This document shows, one piece after another, positions 1 through 7,991 of a DNA stretch of 19,584 nt. The stretch spans positions 1-19,584 of the forward strand of contig CAKVCL010000041.1 in assembly GCA_934725855.1 (NCBI GenBank), in the 5' to 3' direction. Below the pieces are notes generated by a model, which made no database searches, was not told the origin of the DNA, and saw only the letters and a program-made list of their open reading frames with translations. The translations under genes were made by a program, and so were the position numbers. This DNA is from an uncultured Cellulosilyticum sp. Its GTDB lineage: Bacteria; Bacillota; Clostridia; Lachnospirales; Cellulosilyticaceae. The first letter of the stretch is position 1; the number at the start of each line of letters is the position of its first letter.

Positions 1-85
1 TAGAGACTATGAGGTAGATAGGCTTAGGCTGTAAGTGTAGTAATACATTAAGGTACTAAGTACTAACGGTTCGAGGGCTTGACCT
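1..85 (+). rRNA. 23S ribosomal RNA, 3' end (partial)
   Basis: The sequence carries the familiar 3'-terminal block of bacterial 23S rRNA: a GGTAGATAGG-like segment, a TACTAA..CGGTTCGAGG stretch and a final GGCTTGACC. The gene runs in from the left edge, so only the last 85 or so bases are present. The exact mature end is an estimate. The 5S gene follows after a spacer of about 140 bases. Confidence 0.9.
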
Positions 86-225
86 AATAAATGAACTAAA
101 GTTCACAATGGACTAAAGTCCATACGGTTAAGCAAACTTATGTAGTATTTGTTTTTGAGAGTGCAAATAATAATTTATCCGTTTAATCAACGATATGTTG
201 TTAATATATAAATACTCTTAAAATT
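86..225 (+). other. 23S-5S spacer with two small hairpins
   Basis: This non-coding spacer of an rRNA operon holds two adjacent small stem-loops that share the loop TAAA: GAAC-TAAA-GTTC at 93-104 and ATGGAC-TAAA-GTCCAT at 108-123. They probably belong to the 3' flank of the pre-23S processing region. The rest is AT-rich and unstructured to the eye. Confidence 0.5.
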
Positions 226-342
226 TTTGGTGGCGATGCGCTTAGGGGAGACACCCGTTCCCATACCGAACACGTAGGTTAAGACCTAAGCGGCCGATGG
301 TACTTGTCGGGAGACTGGCTGGGAGAGTAGGTGGCTGCCAAA
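226..342 (+). rRNA. rrf: 5S ribosomal RNA
   Basis: This is a complete 5S gene. The ends TTTGGTGGC (226-234) and GCTGCCAAA (334-342) pair as helix I. The core carries the conserved CCCGTTCCCATACCGAACACG segment (split here by the helix II/III region) and the downstream GGGAGAGTAGG-like loop. It lies downstream of the 23S tail in normal rRNA operon order. Confidence 0.95.
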
Positions 343-430
343 TTCTATTAAAATTTATGTTTATTAGAGTATTACTTAGTTGGCACTAAGTAAAAGCAAT
401 CTCTTAAAACAGAGTTTAATATAAATGAAT

Positions 431-501
431 GCGGGTGTAGTTCAATGGTAGAACTTCAGCCTTCCAAGCTGACTACGTGGGTTCGATTCCCATCACCCGC
501 T
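431..501 (+). tRNA. tRNA-Gly(TCC), copy 1
   Basis: The cloverleaf has acceptor arms GCGGGTG and CACCCGC, an anticodon stem TCAGC/GCTGA around the loop CTTCCAA (anticodon TCC), and a T-arm with GGTTCGATTCC. T501 is the discriminator and no CCA is encoded. It sits directly downstream of 5S and is probably co-transcribed with the rRNA operon. All 71 bases are repeated at 19114-19184. Confidence 0.97.
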
Positions 502-509
502 TGTGTGTG

Positions 510-543
510 AAAAGCACCATGAGGTAAGACTCATGGTGCTTTT
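510..543 (+). terminator. Intrinsic terminator ending the rRNA/tRNA-Gly unit
   Basis: A perfect 14-bp stem (510-523 with 530-543) has a 6-base loop, and the descending arm ends in TTTT. Because the ascending arm starts with AAAA, it can also act in the opposite direction for the minus-strand gene that ends at 620. Confidence 0.9.
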
Positions 544-619
544 GTCTATATAAATATAAAAGGGACAAGAGCTGTGTAAGTTAAATAAGCTACTTATTTA
601 TTATATTTATGCAAGATAT

Positions 620-1258
620 CTAAAGAAAGATATCTACATAAATACCTTTGATCATTTCATATTCAGTATCTGTTAAATAAACAGGAAGTGGTATTAATCT
701 AAGATTTGGTTGTGTTGAAATAGTATACATACGACCACATTCTGTGCAGTTTAAGGTATGTGTAAATGGAGAAATAACAGGTGGGGTATATATATAACCA
801 ATACCAAGATCTTCTTGTGTAAGATGATGAGATTGATTTAAGATAGATAAAAGTTTATTGACAAGTTCTTGTTCTGAACCAGGAGAATAAGTGATTGTAG
901 TATTTTCGGTATTAATATCTTTTGAAGAAGAAGTTTCAGAAAGATCATTATTATGTTCAGGAAGGTCTTCTTTCAAAGAGTTTTCACCTTGACTATTATG
1001 TATATCTTGTTCGTAAGACTTATTATAAGATAAATCATTCAAAGAATAATTAACAGATTCTAGAATGGTTTGGCTAATGGTAGACATTTCTTCAGAAGTA
1101 AAGTAAGGTTTATTTTGTAAGTCTATTGGTAAAGAGATATTCATAACTTGTGTCATAATTTGTCTACATGTTAAACAAGGTATTAAGCCAAGTTGTTTAA
1201 GCTTTTTTTCACCTATGCAACTTTGCAATTGTGTTAGTTTTTTTTCAGCATCAGTCAT
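620..1258 (-). CDS. Unrecognised 212-residue protein with two CxxC pairs
   Basis: I do not recognise this family. The protein has one CxxC near the N-terminus (C28, C31, context PCLTC) and a second far downstream (C171, C174, context NCTECGRMY). The two pairs could together form a four-cysteine metal site resembling a zinc ribbon. Between them, roughly residues 75-130 are polar and low in complexity (rich in S, N, E, D and T), which suggests a disordered linker. There is no signal peptide or membrane segment, so it is probably cytoplasmic. The ATG at 1258 has a good Shine-Dalgarno GGAGG about 8 bases upstream, and this supports a real gene. It is alone, antisense to the flanking tRNA genes, with no visible partner. 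Function unknown. Confidence 0.75.
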   Translation of the reverse strand: MTDAEKKLTQLQSCIGEKKLKQLGLIPCLTCRQIMTQVMNISLPIDLQNKPYFTSEEMSTISQTILESVNYSLNDLSYNKSYEQDIHNSQGENSLKEDLPEHNNDLSETSSSKDINTENTTITYSPGSEQELVNKLLSILNQSHHLTQEDLGIGYIYTPPVISPFTHTLNCTECGRMYTISTQPNLRLIPLPVYLTDTEYEMIKGIYVDIFL

Positions 1259-1337
1259 TAGCTTGGCCTCCGATAGTAATATATATATTTATATCGTAAA
1301 AGTAGAGATAAATATTGAGATTATTTAAAATAAAGGA

Positions 1338-1366
1338 TTGAATTTTTATCATAAAACAGGTAAAAT
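1338..1366 (+). promoter_or_regulatory. Promoter of tRNA-Gln
   Basis: A -35 TTGAAT (1338-1343) and a -10 TAAAAT (1361-1366) are separated by 17 bases, about 20 bases upstream of the tRNA. Both elements match the housekeeping consensus at five of six positions. Confidence 0.75.
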
Positions 1367-1386
1367 ACTATATGTAAACATAATAG

Positions 1387-1459
1387 TGAGCTATCGCCAA
1401 GCGGTAAGGCACCGGATTCTGATTCCGGCACTTCGCAGGTTCGAATCCTGCTAGCTCAG
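1387..1459 (+). tRNA. tRNA-Gln(CTG)
   Basis: Acceptor arms are TGAGCTA and TAGCTCA, giving the weak U1-A72 pair typical of bacterial tRNA-Gln. The anticodon stem CCGGA/TCCGG encloses TTCTGAT (anticodon CTG), and the T-arm is CAGGTTCGAATCCTG. G1459 is the discriminator and CCA is not encoded. It stands alone with its own promoter and terminator. Confidence 0.95.
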
Positions 1460-1470
1460 TTAGGATTTGG

Positions 1471-1513
1471 AATACTCCTTTTTGAATTTAAGATTCGATA
1501 AGGGGTATTTTTT
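1471..1513 (+). terminator. Terminator of tRNA-Gln
   Basis: A 10-bp stem (AATACTCCTT at 1471-1480 with AAGGGGTATT at 1500-1509, one T-G wobble) is followed by a run of T residues. Confidence 0.8.
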
Positions 1514-1536
1514 AATTGATGAATTAATTATATTTA

Positions 1537-2266
1537 ATGAATGGGATTTCACTAATTGAAGAAATATCAATGAATGCGTATCCTGCATTGAAGACGGTAG
1601 TATATGATGAATGGATTTTACGTTTTGCTAATGAACATACAAATAGAACGAATTCTATTAATCCGACATATTTTGGAGAGTACCTTTAGAAGAGAAAATA
1701 AGTGTATGTGAGGAAATCTATGAATCTCAGGGATTGCCAACAGTGTATAAACTAACTGCATTATCTGCATCAAACTTGGATTCAGTTTTAGAAGCAAAAA
1801 GGTATAAAATAGTAATACCAACTAATATTATGACAAAAACACTAAATGATTATTAGACATTAAATAGATAAGCTGTTATTATCCATAAGATTACTAAAGA
1901 GTGTTATTTTGATGTGAATCATATCAATGATTCATTTATAAAAGAAACTGATAAGCAAATACAAGGAAATATAATAAATGATGTAATATGTGCAGTAATT
2001 TTGGAAGATGGAAAAGCAGTAGCTTGTGCTCTGGGCATTATTGAAAGAGAATATGTGGGTCTTTATGATATTGCAGTTCATGAAGATTATCATAAGAAGG
2101 GGCTTGGATTTAGTATTTGTGGTTCACTTTTAAACCAAACTAAAAGAGTGGGAGAAGGCATATATTCAAGTAGTAGATGATAAATACACCTGCTATTAAA
2201 TTTTATCATAAGTTGCTATTCGAAGATTGCCATCAATACTGGTATAGGGTTAAGGATAAGAAATAG
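1537..2266 (+). pseudogene. Decayed GNAT-family N-acetyltransferase
   Basis: Pieced across frames, the region reads as one GNAT acetyltransferase of roughly 240 residues. Frame 1 from ATG 1537 gives MNGISLIEEISMN and a VVYDEWILRFAN block, then stops at a TAG near 1685. The next frame continues from about 1683 with EEKISVCEEIYESQGLP, hits TAG at 1854-1856 and TAA at 1869-1871, and resumes with CAVILEDGKAVACALG and LYDIAVHEDYHKKGLG. The latter is the acetyl-CoA-binding motif A region. After a second frameshift near 2160 the C-terminal part reads AIKFYHKLLFEDCHQYWY and ends at 2264-2266. Two frameshifts plus two in-frame stops mean it is not functional as a whole. The 88-residue open stretch at 1914-2180 is a fragment, not a gene. 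Sequencing error cannot explain all four lesions. Confidence 0.85.
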
Positions 2267-2333
2267 GCAGGGGAGGGAAAAGGTATTAAAAATACAAAAT
2301 TTTACAGAGGTTAATTTATATTATTAAAAGGTC

Positions 2334-2363
2334 TTGACGTAGGTCTGGAAATTATATTATAAT
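2334..2363 (+). promoter_or_regulatory. Promoter of the tRNA-Leu/tRNA-Ser unit
   Basis: TTGACG (2334-2339) and a perfect TATAAT (2358-2363) are separated by 18 bases, about 28 bases before tRNA-Leu. Confidence 0.85.
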
Positions 2364-2391
2364 AAATAAGCAATAAGCTTTTAGCTTATTT

Positions 2392-2479
2392 GCCCGAGTG
2401 GCGGAACTGGCAGACGCACAGGACTTAAAATCCTGCGAGCTAACCCCTCGTACCGGTTCGATTCCGGTCTCGGGCACCA
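2392..2479 (+). tRNA. tRNA-Leu(TAA)
   Basis: Acceptor arms GCCCGAG and CTCGGGC fit a class II tRNA with a long variable arm. The anticodon loop CTTAAAA gives TAA, and the T-arm contains GGTTCGATTCC. The 3' CCA is encoded at 2477-2479, unlike the other tRNAs here. Confidence 0.97.
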
Positions 2480-2482
2480 TTT

Positions 2483-2568
2483 GCAGAGATGGTCGAGTTG
2501 GTTTAAGGCACCGGTCTTGAAAACCGGCGAGGGTAACACCTCCCTGGGTTCGAATCCCAGTCTCTGCG
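2483..2568 (+). tRNA. tRNA-Ser(TGA)
   Basis: Acceptor arms GCAGAGA and TCTCTGC enclose a class II structure with a variable arm. The anticodon stem CCGGT/ACCGG surrounds CTTGAAA (anticodon TGA). G2568 is the discriminator and CCA is not encoded. It follows tRNA-Leu after 3 bases and shares its promoter and terminator. Confidence 0.95.
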
Positions 2569-2583
2569 TTAGAGATGAAGAAG

Positions 2584-2623
2584 AAAGACATTGTAAGCAT
2601 AAAGTTTACAATGTCTTTTTTTT
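2584..2623 (+). terminator. Terminator of the tRNA-Leu/Ser unit
   Basis: A perfect 13-bp stem (2584-2596 with 2606-2618) has a 9-base loop and continues into a T run of eight or more. Confidence 0.9.
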
Positions 2624-2897
2624 ATGTGTATATTCTTGTAACGAGGCAAAGTCCGGAGTGTGATTTAATGGCATATATATAAAATTTTATTCATAAAGAG
2701 TAATTTTTTAATAAATATTGAAAAATAAAAACAAAAAAAGTACATATATATTACAAAAAAATAAAAATTATGTTACTATTGTATATAATAATAGCTCTTT
2801 TACGGAAGGAAGATATGTTTTAGAATATTAATTAGCATAGAAATGAATAAATATATTTTTTATTATTAATCTATTTGCTTTAAGAAAGGTGATTTTG

Positions 2898-3914
2898 ATG
2901 AAGAAGAAAGTAGTTGCATTTATACTAGGTATAATTTTATGTTTACAATTGGGAGGATGTGCTTCGAATTTGCAGATTGATCCTAAGGATAATCTTATTA
3001 TTTATACATCGCACGCTCCTTCTTTCATAGATCCAATTATTGAAGAATTTGAAAATAAAACTAATATTCACGTTAATATAGTTAAGGCTGGAACAGGTGA
3101 GCTTGTTGAGCGTATTAGAGAAGAAGGAAATGAGCCATTGGCAGATATTTTATGGGGAGGCTCTTATTCTATTATGGTTAAGAATCAGGATTTATGGGAG
3201 AAATATACCTCTGTAAATGATACTGCGTTTTATCCACAATACCAGAATACAGATCATTTATTTACTCGTTTTAATATTATGCCTTGCGCCATTATTATCA
3301 ATACAGATTTGTTAGATGGTATAGAAGTTAATGGATATGAAGATTTATTAAATCCTAGACTCAAAGGCAAAATAGCGATGTGTGATCCTAGAAAATCTTC
3401 TACAGCTCTTGAAAGTGTAACCAATATGCTTTATGTTATGGGCGATGGAAATCCTGATAATGGATGGGATTATGTAGAAAAATTTATAGAAAACTGTGAT
3501 GGACAGATTTTAAGTAGTTCCTCAGCTGTATTTAATAAAGTAATTAATGGTGAATATGCTGTTGGTGTTACTTATGAAGGAGCTGCTATGTATATTGAGC
3601 CAGATAGTGCTATTAAACTAATTTATCCTAAAGAAGGTGCCATTGCAAATGCAGATGGAATTACTATTATTAAGAATGCAAAACAAAGAAAGAATGCAGA
3701 GAAGTTTATAGATTTTGTAACAAGTCAAGAAATACAAACGTATATTTCAAAGGAATGTTTTAGAAGATCTGTTAGAACAGATGTTAAGACTGATAATTTT
3801 GTAGACTTTGATTCTATTAAGACAATAGATATTGATGTGAATTATGTTATCGAGAATGATACAAAAATCCTAGACAAATTTGATGAGATATGTGATAAAG
3901 TCAAGGACAATTAA
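2898..3914 (+). CDS. Lipoprotein solute-binding protein, Fe(3+)/SBP_bac_6-like
   Basis: This is an extracellular binding protein anchored by a lipid. The N-terminus has KKK, a hydrophobic segment and the lipobox LGGC, so C21 is the expected lipidated cysteine (numbering from ATG 2898). The mature part resembles iron(III)- or phosphonate-type class II binding proteins: [17 protein letters not shown] near the start, ADILWGGS, a central NTDLL...[18 protein letters not shown] block, and a GVTYEGAA motif. I chose ATG 2898 because an AAGAAAGGTG ribosome site lies just upstream; the GTG at 2889 falls inside that site. No permease or ATPase gene is adjacent. Instead a chemoreceptor gene begins 16 bases after the stop. 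The ligand cannot be told from sequence. Its proposed role is sensing through the chemoreceptor, with transport as the alternative. Confidence 0.85.
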   Translation: MKKKVVAFILGIILCLQLGGCASNLQIDPKDNLIIYTSHAPSFIDPIIEEFENKTNIHVNIVKAGTGELVERIREEGNEPLADILWGGSYSIMVKNQDLWEKYTSVNDTAFYPQYQNTDHLFTRFNIMPCAIIINTDLLDGIEVNGYEDLLNPRLKGKIAMCDPRKSSTALESVTNMLYVMGDGNPDNGWDYVEKFIENCDGQILSSSSAVFNKVINGEYAVGVTYEGAAMYIEPDSAIKLIYPKEGAIANADGITIIKNAKQRKNAEKFIDFVTSQEIQTYISKECFRRSVRTDVKTDNFVDFDSIKTIDIDVNYVIENDTKILDKFDEICDKVKDN

Positions 3915-3930
3915 TAAGGGGGGAGTTTCT

Positions 3931-5652
3931 ATGTATAATAAATTGGTTAATAATATTAAAAATAGAATGAAAAATTATCCTGTATTTATTAAGATAAAGA
4001 AAAGTTTTAGATTCATTATTTATATTAATACCATTTGTATTAGTTTATTAATGTTTGCATTAATATTTTTATCCTCTAAGACAACGGCATTATATAAAGG
4101 GCCATATCAACAGGTAACTACAATTGGTGACATGACGACTAGTATTGAATTGATTGAAAAAAATATTTATAAGTCACTCCTTGTAAGTGACATGGAGAAG
4201 AAAAAAAATTACATTAATGAAGCTACAAGTCAAGCTGAAATATTAAATGAGAACTTTGGATTTTTAGAGCAAAAGTTTTCAGGTGATGAACGACTTTTAA
4301 AAATACTTTCCAAAAGCATAGCTGAAGAACAGAAACTGAGAGAAGATATTCAAAAACTAATCTTAAGTGATGACAATGAGGCTGCAATTGATCAAATTAA
4401 TAAGTCGTATGCAAATCAAATTGCATATGTAGAAAAGGATTTATCCAATGTTTCTGATACAGAAGAGATTATAGCACGATGCTTTTTAGATGGATTTAAT
4501 TTACTTAAGGTTGTTATCATTATAATTATTATATTGATCCTAATATTTAGTACCATTATTTCTTATATTATTGGTAATGCATTAGGGCAAAGTCTTTTGG
4601 AGGGAATTAATAATATTAAAGAGATATCTAGGAATCTATCTAAGGGCATATTTAATGCAAATAATACTTATTTAGAAACAGATGAAATGGGTGAAATGTC
4701 AAAGGACTTGTGTGTCGCAATTGAACAGATATCTTCGTGTATAAATGATGAGACAGAAATATTAAATCAACTTTCTCAAGGAAATCTAGACATACAAGTA
4801 AATTCTGATGTGTCATATAGGGGAGATTTTGTACCAATTAAAAGTTCATTTGAGAAGATTATTTCTACACTTAATAATAACTTTAGTGAAATTATTAAGT
4901 CTGTTCGTTTTATCTCAGATGATTCCGAACAAGTCTTAACCTCAATAAAGGATCTTTCAGGTGGCGCTACAGAACAAGCTTCTGTTGTTGAGGAATTACT
5001 AGCAAGTTTTAGTGAGATTGCTGAAAGAGTATCACTAAATTCTGAGCATGCTGAAAGGGCACAACACTTTTTTAATGATACGACTGCAATTATTAATGAA
5101 GGTCATCAAAAAATGTCTGAGCTTTTGTTATCAGTAGATGATATAACAGCATCATCTAATGCTATTTCAGAAATTATTACGACGATAGAAAGTATTTCAG
5201 CACAAACTAATTTATTGGCTTTAAATGCAGCAATAGAAGCTGCAAGAGCAGGAGAGAGTGGAAAAGGTTTTGCGGTAGTTGCAGATGAAGTACGCATGCT
5301 TGCTGTTCAATCTTCTACAGCTGTTAAGAACACTACTGAAATTATTAAATCCTCTATAAACGCTACACTTAAATGTCAAAATCTAGCTCAAGAAACAGCT
5401 AATTTATTAAATGTAATAGTAGAGGATTCTGAACATACCAATAAGTTAATGAGTGAAATTGTTGATGCCTCTAAAGAACAATCTGATTCTATCAAACAGG
5501 TAACCCTTGGTGTTGATCAAATTGCTCAAGTAGCAACTAGCAATTCAGACATGGCAAGTACCACTTCTCAATCTATTGAGAAACTTTCTGATAATGCTAA
5601 GAACATTAAGGAAAAGCTGAACACGTATATTGTAAAAGAGTCTTATTGTTAA
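3931..5652 (+). CDS. Methyl-accepting chemotaxis protein
   Basis: This 573-residue membrane receptor would signal to CheA/CheW. TM1 is about residues 27-48. The external domain of about 145 residues is largely helical and resembles a four-helix bundle. TM2 is about 193-218 with an [10 protein letters not shown] core, followed by HAMP (about 215-270, with DEMGEM) and a second HAMP-like segment (about 274-320). The cytoplasmic coiled coil contains the highly conserved hairpin tip, including [20 protein letters not shown] and [10 protein letters not shown] (about 421-455). No CheR-tethering pentapeptide is seen at the C-terminus (ends KESYC). The start is ATG 3931, seven bases after GGGGGGAG; the upstream in-frame ATG at 3880 lies inside the binding-protein gene. 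Being directly downstream of that lipoprotein suggests the two work together. No che genes are nearby. Confidence 0.95.
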   Translation: MYNKLVNNIKNRMKNYPVFIKIKKSFRFIIYINTICISLLMFALIFLSSKTTALYKGPYQQVTTIGDMTTSIELIEKNIYKSLLVSDMEKKKNYINEATSQAEILNENFGFLEQKFSGDERLLKILSKSIAEEQKLREDIQKLILSDDNEAAIDQINKSYANQIAYVEKDLSNVSDTEEIIARCFLDGFNLLKVVIIIIIILILIFSTIISYIIGNALGQSLLEGINNIKEISRNLSKGIFNANNTYLETDEMGEMSKDLCVAIEQISSCINDETEILNQLSQGNLDIQVNSDVSYRGDFVPIKSSFEKIISTLNNNFSEIIKSVRFISDDSEQVLTSIKDLSGGATEQASVVEELLASFSEIAERVSLNSEHAERAQHFFNDTTAIINEGHQKMSELLLSVDDITASSNAISEIITTIESISAQTNLLALNAAIEAARAGESGKGFAVVADEVRMLAVQSSTAVKNTTEIIKSSINATLKCQNLAQETANLLNVIVEDSEHTNKLMSEIVDASKEQSDSIKQVTLGVDQIAQVATSNSDMASTTSQSIEKLSDNAKNIKEKLNTYIVKESYC

Positions 5653-5845
5653 ATACCTATGTTCTAAAAGGTTATAGTAGCAAAGAAGATCATACATGTG
5701 AAGATATTATATAATTAGTACTTAAAATACGTTAAGAAAGTAAGATTATGCTTTATAATTTACTTATAAATTCAACACATAAAAAACATACATACTAAGT
5801 ATTCTATATATAGAAACTTCTTATTTAACCCTCAATAATATATAG

Positions 5846-5884
5846 AAAAAAACACTGAGTACCCCACACACTCAGTGTTTTTTT
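5846..5884 (+). terminator. Terminator after the binding protein/chemoreceptor pair
   Basis: AAAAAAACACTGAGT (5846-5860) pairs perfectly with 5870-5884 around a 9-base loop and ends in a T run. It lies about 190 bases after the chemoreceptor stop; the DNA between shows no gene. Confidence 0.9.
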
Positions 5885-5947
5885 GTGTACCATTTGACTA
5901 TATAAAATAGTGTATGTATTGAAAAAATAGTCAGTAAGTGGTAATGT

Positions 5948-5968
5948 GTGTATATAAAATATATACAC
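5948..5968. promoter_or_regulatory. Candidate operator of the GntR/YtrA-type repressor
   Basis: Two perfect 9-bp inverted arms, GTGTATATA and TATATACAC, are separated by AAA. The palindrome sits 32 bases before the repressor's GTG start and contains an AT-rich -10-like core, so bound repressor would block transcription or early elongation. GntR proteins of the YtrA group commonly bind such palindromes in front of their own operon. The assignment to this regulator is inferred. Confidence 0.65.
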
Positions 5969-6000
5969 TAGATACAATTGATAATTTGGGGGAGAAATTT

Positions 6001-6384
6001 GTGAGAATAAAATTAGATTATACTAGTAGTATTCCTATGTATCAGCAAATTAAATGTGCCATTAAGGATAATATTTATAATGGAGTGATTAAGGACAAAG
6101 AAGTACTACCTTCTATAAGGCAATTAGCTAAGGAATTAAATGTTAGTATGATTACTGTAAAAAGGGCATATTCTGATTTGGAGTATGAAGGATTAGTGAG
6201 CACAGTGTCTGGTAGAGGAACATTTATTAGTTTACAGGACTATTCCTTAATATTAGAGAATAGAAAAAATGATATGCTAATAAGGCTTCGTGAACAAGTG
6301 GGAGAATTAAAAGCAGCAGGAATTACCGAAGAGCAGGTTATTCAGTTAATAATAGATGAATACAATATGGTGGGGAGGAAGTAG
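6001..6384 (+). CDS. GntR-family repressor, YtrA subfamily
   Basis: This is a short 127-residue cytoplasmic regulator with an N-terminal winged helix (about residues 10-76). Recognisable blocks are SIPMYQQIKCAIKDNI, the helix-turn-helix PSIRQLAKELNVSMITVKRAY and the wing GLVSTVSGRGTFI. The C-terminal part of about 45 residues is helical and too small for an FadR/HutC effector domain, which is the YtrA layout. The start is taken as GTG 6001, with GGGGGAG six bases upstream; starting at GTG 5938 would run the gene through the operator palindrome and add an unrelated tail. It is the first gene of an ABC operon, so it most likely represses that operon, as in the ytr systems of Bacillus, which respond to cell-envelope stress. 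Confidence 0.9.
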   Translation: MRIKLDYTSSIPMYQQIKCAIKDNIYNGVIKDKEVLPSIRQLAKELNVSMITVKRAYSDLEYEGLVSTVSGRGTFISLQDYSLILENRKNDMLIRLREQVGELKAAGITEEQVIQLIIDEYNMVGRK

Positions 6385-6385
6385 C

Positions 6386-7270
6386 TTGGAGGAGTTACTT
6401 AAAATTGAGGGTCTTATAAAGAGGTATCCTACGTTTACTTTAAAGGATATAAATTTTAGTCTTGAAAAAGGATGCATAATGGGACTTATAGGGGAAAACG
6501 GTGCCGGAAAGACGACTATGATTAAATTGCTTTTAAATGCAATAGAAAAAGATGAAGGCAATATTACTATTTTTGGAATGAATCATGACAAGGAAGAAAT
6601 CAGCATTAAGGAAAGATTAGGTTATGTGCCTGCGGAAGATTACTTTACAGCAAGCTCAACTTTAGGTAAGCACGCTAAAATGTTAAAAGTATTTTATAAT
6701 ACATGGGATGATACATTGTTTGATGCATTATGCAAGAGTTGGGGGCTGCCATTAAATCAAAAGATTTACGAATTCTCAAAAGGAATGAAAACAAAGTCTA
6801 TGTTAGCACTAGCACTTGCACATAGACCAACACTTCTGATTTTAGATGAACCGACTGCTGGATTAGACCCTGTGGCTAGAATTGAAATCCTAGATATCTT
6901 GAGGCAGTTTGTAGAGAATGGAGAACGTTCTATATTATTGTCTACACATACAACAGCAGATTTGGATAAGATAGCAGATTATATTACATTGATACATAAA
7001 GGTAAGTTAAAAGAAAGTTTGTCTGTAGACCAAATAGAAGAAAAATATGCCCTTATACAAGGTGATGTACAAGCTGTAGAAGGCAAAGAAGAAGCATTTA
7101 TTGGATTAAGAAAAGGAAATGTTGGATTTCAGGGACTTATGCTTAGAAGTACAGCTCAAATACTTTTCAGTGAGAATTATATCAAAAGACCTAATATAGA
7201 GGACTTGTTGGTTTATACAATATGGGGGGATAAGGATGAAGCGAGCTTGGAAATTATTAAAGGCTTGTAA
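6386..7270 (+). CDS. ABC transporter ATP-binding protein (YtrB-like)
   Basis: This 294-residue ATPase has a Walker A GENGAGKTT (36-44), a signature reading FSKGMK (130-135) in place of LSGGQ, Walker B LLILDEP (150-156), a D-loop GLDP and the H-loop histidine at 188 (LLSTH). The SKGMK-type signature is usual for ATPases that drive ABC-2-type exporters of this group. The C-terminal extension of about 90 residues is typical of the family. The start is probably TTG 6386: the sequence MEELLKIEGLIKRY aligns with family N-termini and GGGGAGG lies seven bases upstream, overlapping the end of the repressor gene. ATG 6356 is in frame but lies inside the repressor gene. It should energise the two membrane proteins that follow. 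Confidence 0.92.
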   Translation: MEELLKIEGLIKRYPTFTLKDINFSLEKGCIMGLIGENGAGKTTMIKLLLNAIEKDEGNITIFGMNHDKEEISIKERLGYVPAEDYFTASSTLGKHAKMLKVFYNTWDDTLFDALCKSWGLPLNQKIYEFSKGMKTKSMLALALAHRPTLLILDEPTAGLDPVARIEILDILRQFVENGERSILLSTHTTADLDKIADYITLIHKGKLKESLSVDQIEEKYALIQGDVQAVEGKEEAFIGLRKGNVGFQGLMLRSTAQILFSENYIKRPNIEDLLVYTIWGDKDEASLEIIKGL

Positions 7271-7991
7271 TACACTAAATAATCCTTCATCTATTATGAT
7301 TTCACGTATTATGGAGTGCATAATGTACATTATGTTGATTATGAGTGCACAGACAATCATTGAGATGATAGCAGGGAATAAGATAGATATAATGAGTCAT
7401 AATAAAGTGATTTCGTATATAAGTACTATTATGATTATTCTTATAATGAGAAGTATTAACACGAGTTTTTCAGTAGATAGAAGGTTAGGAACAAAGAAAG
7501 ATTTAAGTGCAATTACAATGCATTTACCTATAAGTAAGATGGATTTTGTATTAGCTCAGTATATGGAAAATTTTTGTTTATATTTTCCGGTTTTTTTACT
7601 GATTATAGGTATTATTGTAACTAATATATTATTATCACATGCTAAACTATTACAGTTTGAGATAGGTTTTATTATCTTGATATTTAGCTTTACTTATGTG
7701 GTGAGTGCTTTAGGAAGAGGGTTATTGACTTTCTATTATTTAGATCCAAGAGTGAGAGAAGCTGGATATCTATTACTCATTGTTATATGGTTTGTAGTAT
7801 TTTTATTTACACAGGGAGATAGATGGTCATTTATCATTCAGGTAATTGAGCAATATGAGGAATGTTTATGGTTTAAATGGACTTGTAGTTTAAGTCAAAT
7901 AAGAGGACTGATTTTGGTTTTCATTTCGGTCGTGTTAGGTTATTTTAATTATGTAAAGATACCTAAAATATTAGAGGGGAGAAATACATGA
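7236..7991 (+). CDS. ABC-2-like permease subunit, first copy
   Basis: This 251-residue integral membrane protein has about six hydrophobic segments (near residues 20-45, 58-75, 112-132, 140-160, 174-192 and 222-242). It carries the block TMHLPISKMDFVLAQY (LPIS at 97-100), seen in ABC-2-type permeases just before a membrane helix. It overlaps the ATPase gene by 35 bases and starts at ATG 7236 behind GGGGGGA, which indicates translational coupling. It probably pairs with the next gene product to form the channel. The substrate is unknown. Confidence 0.8.
   Translation: MKRAWKLLKACNTLNNPSSIMISRIMECIMYIMLIMSAQTIIEMIAGNKIDIMSHNKVISYISTIMIILIMRSINTSFSVDRRLGTKKDLSAITMHLPISKMDFVLAQYMENFCLYFPVFLLIIGIIVTNILLSHAKLLQFEIGFIILIFSFTYVVSALGRGLLTFYYLDPRVREAGYLLLIVIWFVVFLFTQGDRWSFIIQVIEQYEECLWFKWTCSLSQIRGLILVFISVVLGYFNYVKIPKILEGRNT

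Noticed and set aside
1618..1821. 67-residue minus-strand frame
   Set aside because: It lies antisense to the GNAT remnant, has no ribosome site and is a by-product of low GC.
1914..2180. 88-residue acetyltransferase-like gene starting at GTG 1914
   Set aside because: It is the middle fragment of a larger decayed GNAT gene whose other parts lie in other frames on both sides.
2352..2663. Open frames on both strands across the tRNA-Leu/tRNA-Ser genes
   Set aside because: They are read through tRNA sequence, which explains the Cys- and Ser-rich translations. There is no ribosome site.
5106..5297. 63-residue minus-strand frame inside the chemoreceptor
   Set aside because: It is antisense to the conserved signalling tip, and its length reflects codon bias of that region.
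7106..7360. 84-residue minus-strand frame across the ATPase/permease junction
   Set aside because: It is a shadow of the two overlapping + strand genes and lacks start signals.
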